A DNA stretch of 64,000 nucleotides from Phytophthora sp. 'mugwort' (GCA_033558025.1 JAUCEF010000011.1:2728001-2792000), one strand, 5' to 3'; positions 43,899 to 55,674 are shown, numbered from the stretch's first letter. Numbers and translations: made by a program. The notes: a model not told the origin generated them from the letters alone.

Positions 43899-45530
43899 TC
43901 AAGGAATAGCCTTCTTGAAAATAAGTTTTACCACCTCGACATCTAAACCCTCCCAGGCCGCAAGCGTATTGTGAATAACACACAGGCGCCTCGCTTTCAG
44001 GTTGTCCTCATTGATGCTTTTGAAGCCGTCATGAATGGACGATTTTAGCGGCCCCATTACGCCCACATTTAGCGCTGACACATCGCAGTACTATGCAGGG
44101 AGTGGGACCGTTGTAGAATTGACTACCTCGGCAACAAGACGACGATCCCCCTGCGAACCATGGGACTCAATTGTCCAGCAGGAGGACAGAAGGCTCGGTA
44201 ATTGTATTTTTTTTGACGGCCTCTCTACGTAAACCTTCCATCTTACGTCGTCCATCCACGCATCTCCTGCACAAAATAGAAGTGTACTGGTGGGAAAGCC
44301 GGAATTTCTTCTTTACACGAGGTAACCCGAGTGTAGCCGTGTTACGTGTCACCTTGTAATAAGTGGTGCTTGTACCACTTAGAATAACGGGATTTCAGTA
44401 CGTGGCCACATGGCCACTCGATATGCATTTGACTAGGTTAAACTATGGTAGATAGCTAAATCACACATTTACACCACAGGCGGCTTTGCCGCAGATAAGT
44501 AAACAAATAACAGTTCAGTTTAGAACCAAAAAGAGTATTGTCCTAGGTTTAGGAATACTGACTCTTTGAGTCTCTAGTGGTATAACTAGAGTGATCTAAG
44601 CCTCTGCAGAGATCTTAGGGGTTAGGATAAACTACAGCTAAGATTCGGGAGCCATACATCTTCCTCTGACCCACTACACTACGCAGCCCCGCTGCATTTT
44701 CCACCTTAAAAAAAGCGAAAATACATAATGGGTACACGGAATATTTATTTTAAATATGTATATCGTACAAGCATCAAAACGTAAATGTCCGCGCGAATTG
44801 TTAGCACTGCTGTCAGCCTCCAGGTGCTTCTGGAGTTCAACCATATGAGCAAGATCTCGGCCCTTCAAGGCCCATGCGCGGTGCGGAAATTGATGCCCGT
44901 CTCATTCATAATGAGAATACCACCGCTTTGGTACTGTCCACACCGCCCCCAACACATGAGATCGAACTCAGCGCGGGTCACCTGGAGCTCTTAAAGTATT
45001 TCGTGGCGTCTTGGGGCTTCTGCGATGAAAATCCGTGTCTAATAAAAAACAAGTTGTTCGCAACAATAAAAATTCTTATAAACAGAAAAAAACAATAAAA
45101 ATAAGTTTGATCGATTTTCTAAACGCTGACATAGGCGTCCAGCGCCATCGCATTAGCCTTCCGACTGGGTATGTATGCAGCAACATACTGCGGGGGTTCT
45201 CCGCCCACATCCTATTGATGATAACATCCGTCGATAGTAACTACATGTCAAACAGCTGTACAGTTGGAACATTATTAGCAAAATATTACGGCAAACATTA
45301 CCTTCTCTTCTCGCTGAGCATCCTCAACGTAGATGATGATAGAAGCTACGTTAGAGATTAGCTCCTTACGACCTTTGCCTTTGAGCGTCTAGCGTCTTAG
45401 GGGTCTTGGGTCCCTTAAAGAACAGCAGTTTCTCCGCCTGTTGTGACCAGCTGAACACGCTGCCGCGGGGTACGCCAGAATCCTCGCGGATTCCCCACTT
45501 CACCTACCCCTTGGACGAGTAAGACTGCGA
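43899..45530 (-). pseudogene. pogo/Tigger transposase remnant, interrupted
   Basis: Three minus-strand blocks lie in the right order for one pogo element. At 45530-45360 is a helix-turn-helix region (TYTAKEKEVAVLL and, after a shift, GVPRGSVFSWSQQAEKLL). At 44352-44167 is part of the DDE domain ending TEPSVLLLDN. At 44081-43899 is the third block and C-terminus (LNVGVMGPLKSS, LAAWEGLDVEVVKLIFKKAI). In the third block the acidic residue is again Asn, as in the copy at 17.5-18.9 kb. An LTR-like stretch lies between blocks at 44355-44660. Confidence 0.55.
44355..44660 (+). repeat. Solo-LTR-like sequence inside the pogo remnant
   Basis: The stretch begins TGTAATAAG and ends CATACA, and contains several small hairpins (AGTGG...CCACT, GTGGCCACATGGCCAC, GCGGC-TTT-GCCGC), as seen in oomycete LTRs. 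It sits between two blocks of the pogo transposase. No target-site duplication was found, so the borders are tentative. Confidence 0.3.
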
Positions 45531-48385
45531 CTTCCTTCTCCTTCGCTGTGTACGTCCGTTGATCGCGTCGTCCAAGCATATGTAGAATGCGTGGTTTTAC
45601 TCGTGGTTAGCCGTAGTTTACCAGGACCATTAGATAAATCTCGTTGTTTGATTAGTTTAGAAAAATTACGCATTTCAGTTTCTATTGGTTTATTCATGAA
45701 TTCTATTTTACTATGCGAGTTGTAAACACGGATCAGCAACTGTCGAGTTTCTCATTGGCGGCTATTTATAGTCGTTGTCTGTGCCGCATAACAAAAATTA
45801 GCACATGAGTATAACAGCGTCTTTAACGTCCGGCCTCGCAACCTGTGCACATCACACGTCTCTCTTTGCCCTACCGGTACTTCACAGCACGTAAGAGGTT
45901 GATGCCGCGTACATTCAAACAACAACACCGACCACTCGTACAACATTCCGGGCGTTCCATAAATATCTACCGGTCTTGAAAGTTATTAAATTTTCGGGCG
46001 AAGATATGTGCCTTGTGTCTACCCTAATTTTACAACATCAATGTGGCTATTTAGCGGCTACAACATGGTGATACATACGAAATCACAACATGGCTTTGAA
46101 GCTTAACAATGGTCAAACGTGTTTGTGGATTGAGCGAGTCGAATTCGAAAGCGACACGTGGATTTATCGGCGAGGGAGCGGGTTGGGGGTGGGGTCTGGG
46201 CATCTGCACCTTCTCATTGTCTATAAGAGCGTTCAAATTTTGTAAGGGATTCTAGTTGACCTCTCCCGGGCGTCGCAAGTTGCGAATGGCATACTTTTGT
46301 TCGTAACGTTGAAGTAATTTCATTGAAACCGACTAAAATTTTGAAGCCATGGCTTATGTTTCGCACTGTTGAACGGTTTCGATCCTTTTTAATCCCCGAC
46401 TGCATTTTTGATAGCTGGAAAGTGACTTCAGTGAGATGTCAGAGTGTCATTGTGCCACGATTCGCGTGCACCTCAACGAAGATTTAGTACAGGAGCGGAG
46501 AGAGTACGTTGAGGCAATTTGATTGTTTTCTCCAGAGTTGGGAAGAAAATTACTATATGGCCAATTTTACCAGTTTGTCCAGCAAATAATTTATTGACCT
46601 CAGGTCGATATTGCTCAATATTCATTCAGATTCGGGAGCTTGAAATGAATGGCTCTCGGGGCCTAACGGCTCACGTACCTCCTGGTGTGGATTTAGTCCG
46701 TCTAATGGATAAGCGAGTGTCTGACCAGCAGGAACTGACTGGTGCTCTCCGATAAATGAACGAGTCCGAAAAAAAGACCGATTAATCTATATTGATATTT
46801 TTTCCCAACGCTGGTTTTCGCGAAGGTCGCGTAGCTGCGCCCGCCAGTGACTACCCAGATAAATGGGACGTCTTGCTGACAAAGAATATCGAAGTCTCCG
46901 AACTACATTCGCTGTATTCACCCTAAAAAAAGAAACAACTTTGCGCTAGAGGAGCAAGACCAAACATGTTCGCGTCCCTAAAAACAGTGTCGTCCATCGT
47001 AAAATACTACTTCGGGGGTTGTGTAGTATATGAAGGATCTCTGCCGAGAAATTTCACCGACGCGAAGCCATGTATGTTGACATCTTCTACATATGCGCAA
47101 GTATCACGAACTACCACGCTACCGTGCATCCGTTACGGAGAGAACGGCAGATGCTATCACCAGTATCATAACCGACTTCAAGCCATTGGCGTCGAGATGA
47201 GGAAGAAAACGTCGCCAAATCAGGTCATATATCGACATAACAAACGTATTCGTCGACAATGAGATCTTAACGACTATTCAGTGCACAACGCCCACGACAT
47301 CTTCAGCGACCGCAGTGATATTGAGTCAGAGATCCAGTTGTCGTTTTGAAGGAAAAGCCATGCCTCTTGGCCAAAGACGCAGTAGATGACGAGCAGGACC
47401 ATCGGTTTTTATTATCTGGGTATCGTTATGTTCAATAAAGTACATTGGAGTCTTGACAATCCCTTCGTAAGCTGACTGCAGCTTACGTGAGGTGCATACC
47501 CTTGATGATTACAACGTTCCTTTGTTTGAGATCTAGTTAGACCTTAGTAGCACTTTGTAAGTACCAGTTTGGTAAGCATGTGCTGAGATATAGCCACATG
47601 GTATCTTGGTTTTGCAGCCGCTTAAGCACCGAAGACCGAGTATCCTCGAGTTATCCGGCTGATAGACTAAAAACGAGAGAAAATTTCGCCAGCAGGTTAG
47701 GAAGACGCTGCTCGCTGTCACCTTTGGGGCTAAACTTTTATGGATTCGTAATGTCTGCCGTGTTTCCCTCGGCGTGGCGTGTGACTTGACTGCGTATTGA
47801 CGGAAACATTGACTTTAAACCAGTAAAACTTGTGAGTCGCGCTGTAACAAGACCTAGCCTCCGCACTCTAACCGATATGACGGTTGGACTGCTGGAAGGC
47901 GACTTCGGTAGTGTACAAGTCGCAGGGGAAATACTAAACCCGACGCCACCAACGCCTGCATATTGTAGTCGCTCTCCTACGACTTGACCCACGCTTCGTA
48001 CAGCTTCGGTGCAACCACCTCAAGGAACCTGTAATTAACTTAATGAATGCGGGCGTCTTGATCTTGGAGATTCTGACAGAAATTACCCGTGCATATGCCG
48101 CCACATTTCATAATCACGATCATCATGAATGAAACTTATTTCCCTACGAACGCGGGCGTCGACCCCGACGGACATATATAAGTATCGGTGGATGTGGCTA
48201 CGTCTGAAAATCACAGCATATTTAACTCCCTCGGGGGCATTATCTAAGGAGCTCCCGTAAAAAGACAGGCCGGACAGACGCGTGAGTAACTGATCACGTG
48301 ATGGCGCTTCAAGTCAAAGCGTCTAATCCTCTAATGATCTCAGACCAGCATAGCCCCACGAGCGCGGCATGGGACCCGCTCCATG
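45531..48385. other. Long gene-free stretch
   Basis: Frames of 60-98 codons occur on both strands (for example plus 46966-47262 and minus 47992-47738) but none has a recognisable domain. No RNA gene or repeat stands out. The right end may include the outer part of the MULE. Confidence 0.35.
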
Positions 48386-50350
48386 CTATTCGGACTCGCC
48401 AGCTTGGAGCAGTTCTTGAAAAGAGAGATTTCTGGTGGTATTAGCGATGGTGACAGGAACATTGTTCAGCTCAAACCCGGAATAATCGCGACGAATGCTA
48501 TCCACTCCGTATCCAGCTCGATGCAGGTGTGGTTGGGACCGTCTGCGGCGACCATGATGAAGTATTGCAGGCTCTAGTACCCGGCCCGCCCGATCAATAT
48601 TACGCACGGGAGCCACCAATGTTTATCATAATGCTCCGCTAGCAGCTTCAACTCGCCATTAGATTCAGTGATCGATATCAGGTCATGTAAGCATAGTATG
48701 CCATGCACAAATCGGAATACCCCGTCACAACACTACGATCAAGTTGGTGTACAACAATTTTTTTTTGTACGCTTTCTTCATAAGCTCGTGGGTTTTGGTG
48801 TTTGCCCAGACACTGATGATCCTTACAATCGCTGAATATGTATCATCGTCACGAAATTGCATCGGTATCTCTCCGAGGTCTCTAGCAAGTGCTAGAGTAT
48901 TACGTGACCCGTTCAAAACCCACCACAGGAGAAGCTTTTGAAAAACGGTGAGCAAGTCACCGTTGCAATTGTCGAGCCAGCTCTTCATTTTGGCATGGGT
49001 ATCCTCTACCCCTGAGGTGTCCTGGCAGCCGAAATTTGTGAATTGGATTAGTCCAGCACTTCACAAACTTGCTTTTGTATGGCCACCACACACGCTGTAA
49101 ATACTCTCCCATGCTGCTGCTCATCTGTGCAAGTTTTGCGCTACGCTGAATAAATTCGTGCTCGGTTGACGCATCCACGATGGCGTCGAACATAACCATA
49201 AATGGATCGGTATGTACAGTATTTTTCACCCCTTTCCTACAAACGTCAGCTTCTGCCACCATAAGCTGACCATTTTTTTCTGGGCCTGGGCCAGCATGTT
49301 ACGCCGAATATGCCACCGGCATAACAACTTTGCAGATAGAGGGAATACTGTCTCGGTTGCATTGGTGCACGCGAGACCGCGATCAGTGAGAATAATGCGC
49401 GGCGAAGGGACTGAGTTGGCGTCGATAAGTGCTTTCAGTCTCGTGAGAGCCCACGTGAAGTCGGGTTCAGCCTCCCCTGGTAGCCAAATCTGAGCTAGCG
49501 GGATTATTGTGTTCATGCCGTTCAAAACAACGTCATTGAACAGTGGCAGCTGATAGCGATTGGTCTTGTAGGTACAGTCTACCAACAAGAGATCCATGAA
49601 ATCACGGGCGAGAGTTGTGGTTTCCGGATGAGCTCACAGAAGATACCGAAGACGGTTTGTTGTTGGATCAACTTCGTATGCGTGGTGAAAACTATGTTCC
49701 TTCCGTTTTTGAGAATATCTTCGATATAAGTCCTTGTCGATTATTGCTTCAATCTCATCGCGCTTTTGGTGCTGGAAATATCCTTATCGATAACTAAAAT
49801 ACCTGGATTTGTCATAATCATTGTTGCCATTATTTTCTGATTCGAAATTCCTGCCGCCGTCTGAACTGAGATAAGATCAGAAGCTGTATGGTTAGACCCG
49901 GCGGAGCATTGCACAGTTCGTTGTCGGTGTACAGCGTGGACTCTTACGTCGAGTGAAGCAGGATGCTTGTGTGTCTGGCTATTGCTGTAGACAATTTTCC
50001 AGGGCCCGTTGGGGTTCGATTGTCGACAACGACGATCTTGATGCGCATTCCGCACCCGATGCGTTTCGAGCGGCGAGCTCCGCGCTGACGATCCTCTGAT
50101 TTTAACTTTCTTGTATTTTTCGGTCTTCCTGCTTTGTCGCACTCGAACAGTCTAGCAACAATCTCATTGTTATCGTTCCGCTGCGGTTTTTTCTTAGAGA
50201 CGTTGTAGTTATGAGCACGTGTCCATGCGTGAAGAGCATCTTCCGCAAGTTTTTCCGATGGGTATTCTTATGGCGGCGGAGCTTCTATGAAATACGCGCC
50301 GGATGCCGGTCTGTATATGCCTACCATCCTTTGCAGCTGATAGACGTGAA
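48386..50350 (-). pseudogene. MULE (Mutator-like) transposase
   Basis: The N-terminal part (near 50215-49990) has LHAWTRAHNYNVSKKKPQRN, ECDKAGRPKNTRKLK and IGCGMRIKIVVVD, like the FAR1/WRKY-GCM1 zinc fingers of MULEs. Next come DVRVHAVHRQRTV and AGISNQKIMATMIM (49741 on). The DDE domain (49597-49226) has VDCTYKTNRYQLPLFN (first Asp), IILTDRGLACTNATE (second Asp) and LLCRWHIRRNMLAQAQKKM. After a shift, SGVEDTHAKMKSWLDN (near 49000) supplies the Glu. The triad survives at sequence level but in different frames. Part of the end (minus 48988-48725) has FQKLLLWWVLNGSRNTLALA. The SWIM-type finger is not clear. Confidence 0.75.
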
Positions 50351-50437
50351 GAGAAGTATATGCGTGAGCTGGATAGAGATGTTCGGTTGAAAGCGCTAAA
50401 GAAAATGGACGGTAGCGGCGTGGGTGGCTCCTGATAA

Positions 50438-50560
50438 GCGCACATTGCGTACCGTTATGTATAAATATAGACTCCTTGTTCGCAGTCTAACCTTCTAAGC
50501 GCAAGTTGCGTAGCTGTATTATACATAGGCTCCACATTCGCAGACTTATCTTCTTTGACT
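50438..50560 (+). repeat. Imperfect tandem duplication, about 60 bp
   Basis: GCGCACATTGCGTA...GACTCCTTGTTCGCAGTCTAACCTTCT (from 50438) is followed by GCGCAAGTTGCGTA...GGCTCCACATTCGCAGACTTATCTTCT (from 50499), collinear with several substitutions and a small gap. It lies beside the 5' side of the MULE. Confidence 0.7.
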
Positions 50561-51431
50561 TGAAGCGTCAGCACGTGGTCAGTTACTCACGCGTCTGTAC
50601 AGCCTGCTTTGTACGGGAGCTCCGAGAATGGGAGCTCCTTAGATGGTCCGCCCTCGGGGAGAAGTTGCGAGGCCGAGCAACACATGAGCTCCACCGTCAC
50701 GATACATTCCATCCAAGATAGGGCACGTAGAAGCAATATATGTATTGCCACCGCCGGCCTCGGTAGGCTATTGACTCATCTCTTCGGTGCGAGCCACATC
50801 ACGCTCTTCTAACATCCTAACATCGACTGTAGATGTTGCGGTTGAGAAGCACATACACGACAAGAGCGAGTTATTGATGCCATCTGGGAGCGAGACAGCG
50901 TACAGCTCGATGTACGATTGTAGATGACACAGGTGAAGTTCGAAGTGACGAGAGTGGGGGCATACGCGACGAGTTGAATGTCAAACGAGACGATGGTGAT
51001 AGAGAATAGTAGTTGACTGAACAGAGATGAAGTGATTCGAAAGCGATGCTAAGTGTTTATGTGTTTATACCGCAGTTACAGCCTACGATAAGGTAGCGAA
51101 CACGTTAGAGTAGACACGTTTGTGGTCATCAACAGAATATCTAATAGCGTTACATTTTTCTAATACACTTGAGCAGCAGAATAACTTATTCTGAATAACT
51201 AACCATGTGGATGGCTTTTCGTATAATGGAACATCATTCGGGGTTATTTCTGCAGAGGTGCATCAATTTCAATAATAATCGAGCGATCTTGTCAATTTGA
51301 TATATATAATATTATTGAGGTGAACATATCCAGCTGCGAAGAGGCAGGGTTAGGTATACCGGTTCAAAATGTCGAGCTACATAGAACGCAAGTTGAAGTG
51401 CTTGTAACGGTTGGTGGAGTAGCCATGTTCG
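50561..51431. other. Border of transposon-rich and gene-rich DNA
   Basis: No gene is supported; a 71-codon frame at 50506-50721 has no signature. The last 200-300 bp are AT-rich (TATATATAATATTATTG near 51300) and should hold the promoter of the gene at 51432. Confidence 0.4.
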
Positions 51432-53537
51432 ATGAAAGGTCGTCGCATGGCTGCTGCGGGAGGTGAGAGTGTAGGTGGTAATACGTACGCGGCGTTCAAG
51501 GCGCGAAAGCTGACGGAGTTCAGCTCTCGGCACGCAGGGCGAACGCAGATCGCAAAGCAGAAACTGCTTCAAGTGCATCTCCGGCACTTTTTGTTGACTG
51601 TAGGCGCCGAGGTTGACCGAGAACGGCGGCGAATTGGAGTCTGCACCGACTTTGCAGGCGACGAAGTTAATGGAGTCACAAAGACTGATGAATTTGACGT
51701 GTCTCGAAGTTTTGCCAGTGAACAAAAACGTTTGGCTGTCGCTCGAGAAGCAGCTAAAGTCAAGCGGCATCGGTCAGTACGTACGATCCAAGAATTCGTC
51801 CGCCGTCATAAACGATCAGTACTGAAAGTAGGTCCAATCGTCGAGAATGAGGAGGAGCTTCCATTTACATCTGTGCTGATCTCGTTGGAAATTGATAGGC
51901 TTGTTGTGCCTCTTAGAGCCACGACTGAGAGTGATCAAGTTGGTATTGACATCATTCCGGTCGATCCACCCCCAAACGGCACACTCCCTCTGTATGAAGT
52001 CGTGATCGAACTGGTTGCTGCGCGTGATCTAGCGTTGGGTTTCTCACCTCCAGACGGGAAATATATCGAAATGGAGATACTTCTGAAGCGACAAGCAGTT
52101 GTGGTCTATCGGGTTATGCCAACAAGGCAATTTGTTTCGAGTTTTCAAGAAGGCAATGCGGGGATTCCATTGCAGGACTGTTCGTTACGATTTTCCATGG
52201 ACCTTAGCAACAGTATGAGGCATGGCCTCGCTTCGGCTCAAAGTGTGATTGATGATTTAAGCACTGCCGTAATTATAAAGGCCACTGGGAGCAACGGCGG
52301 AGGCAACGCAACCACTTTGGGCGTCGTTGAAATCCCGCTGTCGCTACTCGAGTCTCCACTGGCGACTGAGTATGCTTTATGTCGATGGTTCCCTCTCGAG
52401 AAAGCGTACCCGGGGCATTCAGTTCGTGGTGATCTTCGTATTAGTATTTGTTACTTAATGCGACAAACAAGATCCGATAGCGTCATGATGGTTCCGTACG
52501 TGAATACGACCATCTCCAACACCGCGAGCGATGAGGCCGACCTACAGCAGGAGCGGAAAAACCGCCGGGTTAAGAAGGCGTCAGCTAGCGTATTTGTCCA
52601 CAGAAAATCGGCAACCAAATCATTCCAGAACAACAGGGTAGCGCAAGAATCAGACAAGTCCAAAACGTTGAAGTCCCCAGTTCTTTCGCTCAAAGATGCC
52701 TTATCGAGTCCAATTGGGAAGATATCTCGCGCCGAAGCACTGTCTCCCCCGCCCTCACCATCTTCTGTAGCGTCGTCAGAAACTGGTGAAAATATCGACT
52801 CGCCTGGACCCGATTTTCAAGACAAACCGTGTCGACGCTTTTTCCCACCGAAGAGGCAGCAAAAAGTCAGCAAACCCGACCAAAATTCACTACCGAAAGA
52901 AAAAGTGATCGAGGCGGAAGCTACTTCTCCACGAACGTCTAAAACATTCCTCAAACGCAAGCCGTACAAGGTGGTCTTCCGCAAGCTGGACTGGTCAGGC
53001 GTGACGTCAAAAACCGACAGTAATTTGCCCACAAAAAATTATGGCTGCTTGAGTTCTGGTGTTGCGTCTCGGTCTTCAACTCGGGAGTCGAAAACTTCCA
53101 TCGTGACCAGCAACAGCGGAGATGCAGGAGCGAGCATTGACTCCGCCATCAATCCAAAACCTGGTGCTTCCATCGACGTAGCTACTGCCCAACGGTTAGC
53201 AGCTCTTGAAACTGCAGTGTACGAAGGATGCGGCGTCACGCGAAAAACAGCGTCACTGGCACGATACAAGTATCAGAAAGAGCGGAATAAGTTCGTAGCA
53301 TCTCTCACAAGCCAAGCACAAGCTCGTCGAAGAGATACGGAGCCTGGAACGCATCCAGATCAGCCACCGAGCCAAGACAGCAGCGAGTACGCCGTCACTT
53401 CGGAATCTGCGGTAACGGAGCTCTGGAAAAAGCTCACGACCGATTCCTCGGGACAGATCTACGCGTCCATTCTCCGGAATCTCACTGAGAAGACTGTGGA
53501 ACCTACCGAATTCGGCACTGCCAGTTACTATTACTAA
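51432..53537 (+). CDS. C2-like domain protein, unknown function
   Basis: Intact intronless ORF of 701 residues. Residues 1-115 are charged and helical. Residues 116-133 (RTIQEFVRRHKRSVLK) resemble a short IQ calmodulin-binding motif, IQ-x3-R-x3-R. Residues 188-345 have the look of a C2 domain: YEVVIELVAARDLALGFSPP, then beta-type stretches, a GVVEIPLSLLE strand and RGDLRISICYL at the end. C2 domains bind membranes, often with calcium; the loop aspartates of calcium-binding C2 domains are not evident, so calcium binding is doubtful. Residues 360-600 are Ser/Pro/Lys-rich and probably disordered. Residues 615-655 (ATAQRLAALETAVYEGCGVT and on) are helical. No signal peptide or membrane segment is seen. 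It is the first gene of the dense gene block; the next gene follows 425 bp on in the same direction. Confidence 0.75.
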   Translation: MKGRRMAAAGGESVGGNTYAAFKARKLTEFSSRHAGRTQIAKQKLLQVHLRHFLLTVGAEVDRERRRIGVCTDFAGDEVNGVTKTDEFDVSRSFASEQKRLAVAREAAKVKRHRSVRTIQEFVRRHKRSVLKVGPIVENEEELPFTSVLISLEIDRLVVPLRATTESDQVGIDIIPVDPPPNGTLPLYEVVIELVAARDLALGFSPPDGKYIEMEILLKRQAVVVYRVMPTRQFVSSFQEGNAGIPLQDCSLRFSMDLSNSMRHGLASAQSVIDDLSTAVIIKATGSNGGGNATTLGVVEIPLSLLESPLATEYALCRWFPLEKAYPGHSVRGDLRISICYLMRQTRSDSVMMVPYVNTTISNTASDEADLQQERKNRRVKKASASVFVHRKSATKSFQNNRVAQESDKSKTLKSPVLSLKDALSSPIGKISRAEALSPPPSPSSVASSETGENIDSPGPDFQDKPCRRFFPPKRQQKVSKPDQNSLPKEKVIEAEATSPRTSKTFLKRKPYKVVFRKLDWSGVTSKTDSNLPTKNYGCLSSGVASRSSTRESKTSIVTSNSGDAGASIDSAINPKPGASIDVATAQRLAALETAVYEGCGVTRKTASLARYKYQKERNKFVASLTSQAQARRRDTEPGTHPDQPPSQDSSEYAVTSESAVTELWKKLTTDSSGQIYASILRNLTEKTVEPTEFGTASYYY

Positions 53538-53962
53538 TAGCAACTTCAACTTGCAGTGCTAATCCGATCAAAGACTATGGGGTGCTCTTAGCATGACTTT
53601 AGTTGTATTTGCACACCTGAAGTCAAGTGAAGAAGTGGGATGGCGCCGACACAGGGCTACCATTTCCCTGCCAGTCGTTTCTTCGGCGACGTTCATGCTG
53701 ACGCTCCCTCCTCGCACGTCACATTTCCATCAGCGACCTGATTCCTCTATTCACTTGATTTTGTAAGGGCGTATCACTTTGTTTCGACCAATCGGTATCC
53801 GATACAATCCGAGATGAGGCGCCTATTGGCTGAAATTAACGGAATCATTTGAAGGTATCTTTCATCTTTCTTTTTTTCTTAGGACCTCACAACCAATCCG
53901 ACCGTGCGAGACGCAAGCTGTGGGCGTTAGACATCTTTTCAGCAGCAGATTTTGTAGCAGAC
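53538..53962. other. Intergenic, promoter of the transporter gene
   Basis: No coding region is visible. A pyrimidine-rich stretch (TTTCATCTTTCTTTTTTTC, near 53860) resembles the pyrimidine-rich initiator region common at oomycete transcription starts, about 100 bp before the ATG at 53963. Confidence 0.35.
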
Positions 53963-55546
53963 ATGTCGTGCGGCACGCGAGAGGCGCTAGTGTTCAGTAT
54001 GGGTCTGATCACCGGCACGGGCACTACCCTGTTCGTTGGAGCATTTCCGTTTTCATGTTTTTGCCTACCAACTAACTGAAAATGTTTAAATCGTCATTTG
54101 CATTGGTCATCCATGCCCCAACCAGGACCGGCAAGGTACGTTTAGGTGATGATTTCAGATGATCACTTGCAAAAAGCTGACAGCGATTGTCATTACTGTT
54201 ATGAACAGATCCTGTACGGTGTGGACTCGGTTGGCCTTGACGGAGAGGTGAAGAAGTTCGAGAAACCCATTTTCCAGACTTGGCTCATGTTCCTTGCCAT
54301 GGTTTTCGCGCTGCCCATTCACTGGGCTTACCACTACCACGTGGAACGGCAGTGGCGTCGCAACAACCGCAATGGCAGTAAGTGGGAAAAAATATCTAAC
54401 CATTTTTTCACACCTTCAACATCCACATACTAACCTAAACTTGTGTGTCAATTGATAAAAGTGAAATACCACTACCGCATTCCGCGCAAGATGTATTTCT
54501 TGCTGGCATTTCCCGCGGCATTTGACCTGATGGCAACGTTTGTTGCCAACCTGGGTCTTCTCTACGTTACTGTCAGCGTTTTCCAACTCATGAAGTGCAC
54601 CGTCATCATCTTCGTGGCGCTGCTGAAGGTGTTCGTGCTGAAGGACCGACTTCGCAGCTATATGTGGATCGGTATTGGCTTCAACATGCTGGCAGCGCTG
54701 ATGGTGGGTGCGACGAGTCTTGCGGACTCCGACAGCCAGGACAACAACTCCACCAACCAGCATCCGGGGTTTGGCGTGTTTATGGTCGTGTTGAGCTGTG
54801 CCATTCAAGCCGTACAGTACGTTTTTGAAGAAAAGCTGATGGACGAAGGTGACAGTGCGCCTCCTCTCGTGGTCGTGGGCATGGAAGGCATCTGGGGATT
54901 GGTGCTGACAACGTTTATTGTGTACCCGGTTGCTTATATGGTTCCGGGCAACGATCTGGGTTCGAATGAGAGATTCGACGATGCGTATCAGATGCTCATG
55001 AACAGTGGCATGGCTCAGGTGGTCGTGCTCATCTATCTATTGGTGATTCTGGGGTACAACGTGTTCGCGGTGTCGGTCACGTACTTGCTGAACTCCATTT
55101 GGCACGCGATTCTAGACAATTTCCGTCCGATTACGGTCTGGGGAGCCGATTTGATGCTATTTTACTTCTTCACGCAAGGCGAATTTGGTGAGCGCTGGAC
55201 GATCTGGAGCTGGTTGCAACTTGCTGGTATGCTCACGTTGTTGGCGGGCACAGCAGTGTACAATGGCACACTGCGTCTACCAGGTTTTGTGTACTTGGAG
55301 CCGCTGGAGGAAGCAATTACACCGATTCGGACGCCGGAGCCACTCACTGCATCTACGTTTTCACGTTCGCCGTTGATCACGCGAAACGCCATGAAGGCTG
55401 CAGAAATTGCTCGCCGGACGCCCAATGCCAACGACCGCGACCGTGTGCGACGTGAGTTCATGACGGAATACCAGCCCTTGGCTGACGCAGACACTCGGCG
55501 ACGCATTGACCCGGCTGGACACACATACGGGTCGCTTGAGACTTAA
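53963..55546 (+). CDS. SLC35F6-like membrane transporter
   Basis: Model: join(53963..54030, 54126..54135, 54209..54377, 54462..55546), in phase throughout, 443 aa. Exon 2 is a 10-base microexon flanked by AG and GTACGT; the join reads TGTGTTLTGKILYGVDSVGL, as expected for this family. Introns are 95, 73 and 84 bp. The product is a multi-pass protein with about ten hydrophobic helices. Family markers include ANLGLLYVTVSVFQLMKCTV, TVIIFVALLKVFVLKDRL, AIQAVQYVFEEKLM and VVGMEGIWGLV. These fit the SLC35F6/EamA drug-metabolite transporter group, whose members sit in endomembranes, lysosomes or mitochondria; the substrate cannot be told. A polar tail of about 95 residues follows. It converges with the coiled-coil gene 128 bp downstream. 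Exon 1 and the microexon are inferred; exons 3 and 4 are clear. Confidence 0.82.
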
Positions 55547-55674
55547 TAAGGCTGGTTTGTCAAGGTAGGCTGCTGTGTGAAGTAAGCGGGGCAAGACAAT
55601 AGAGCAATCAAAGACATGGTATGGGCGTTCAACTTTTTCTTACTTTTTAATATGTTTGCCAGCTAACTTTTTAG

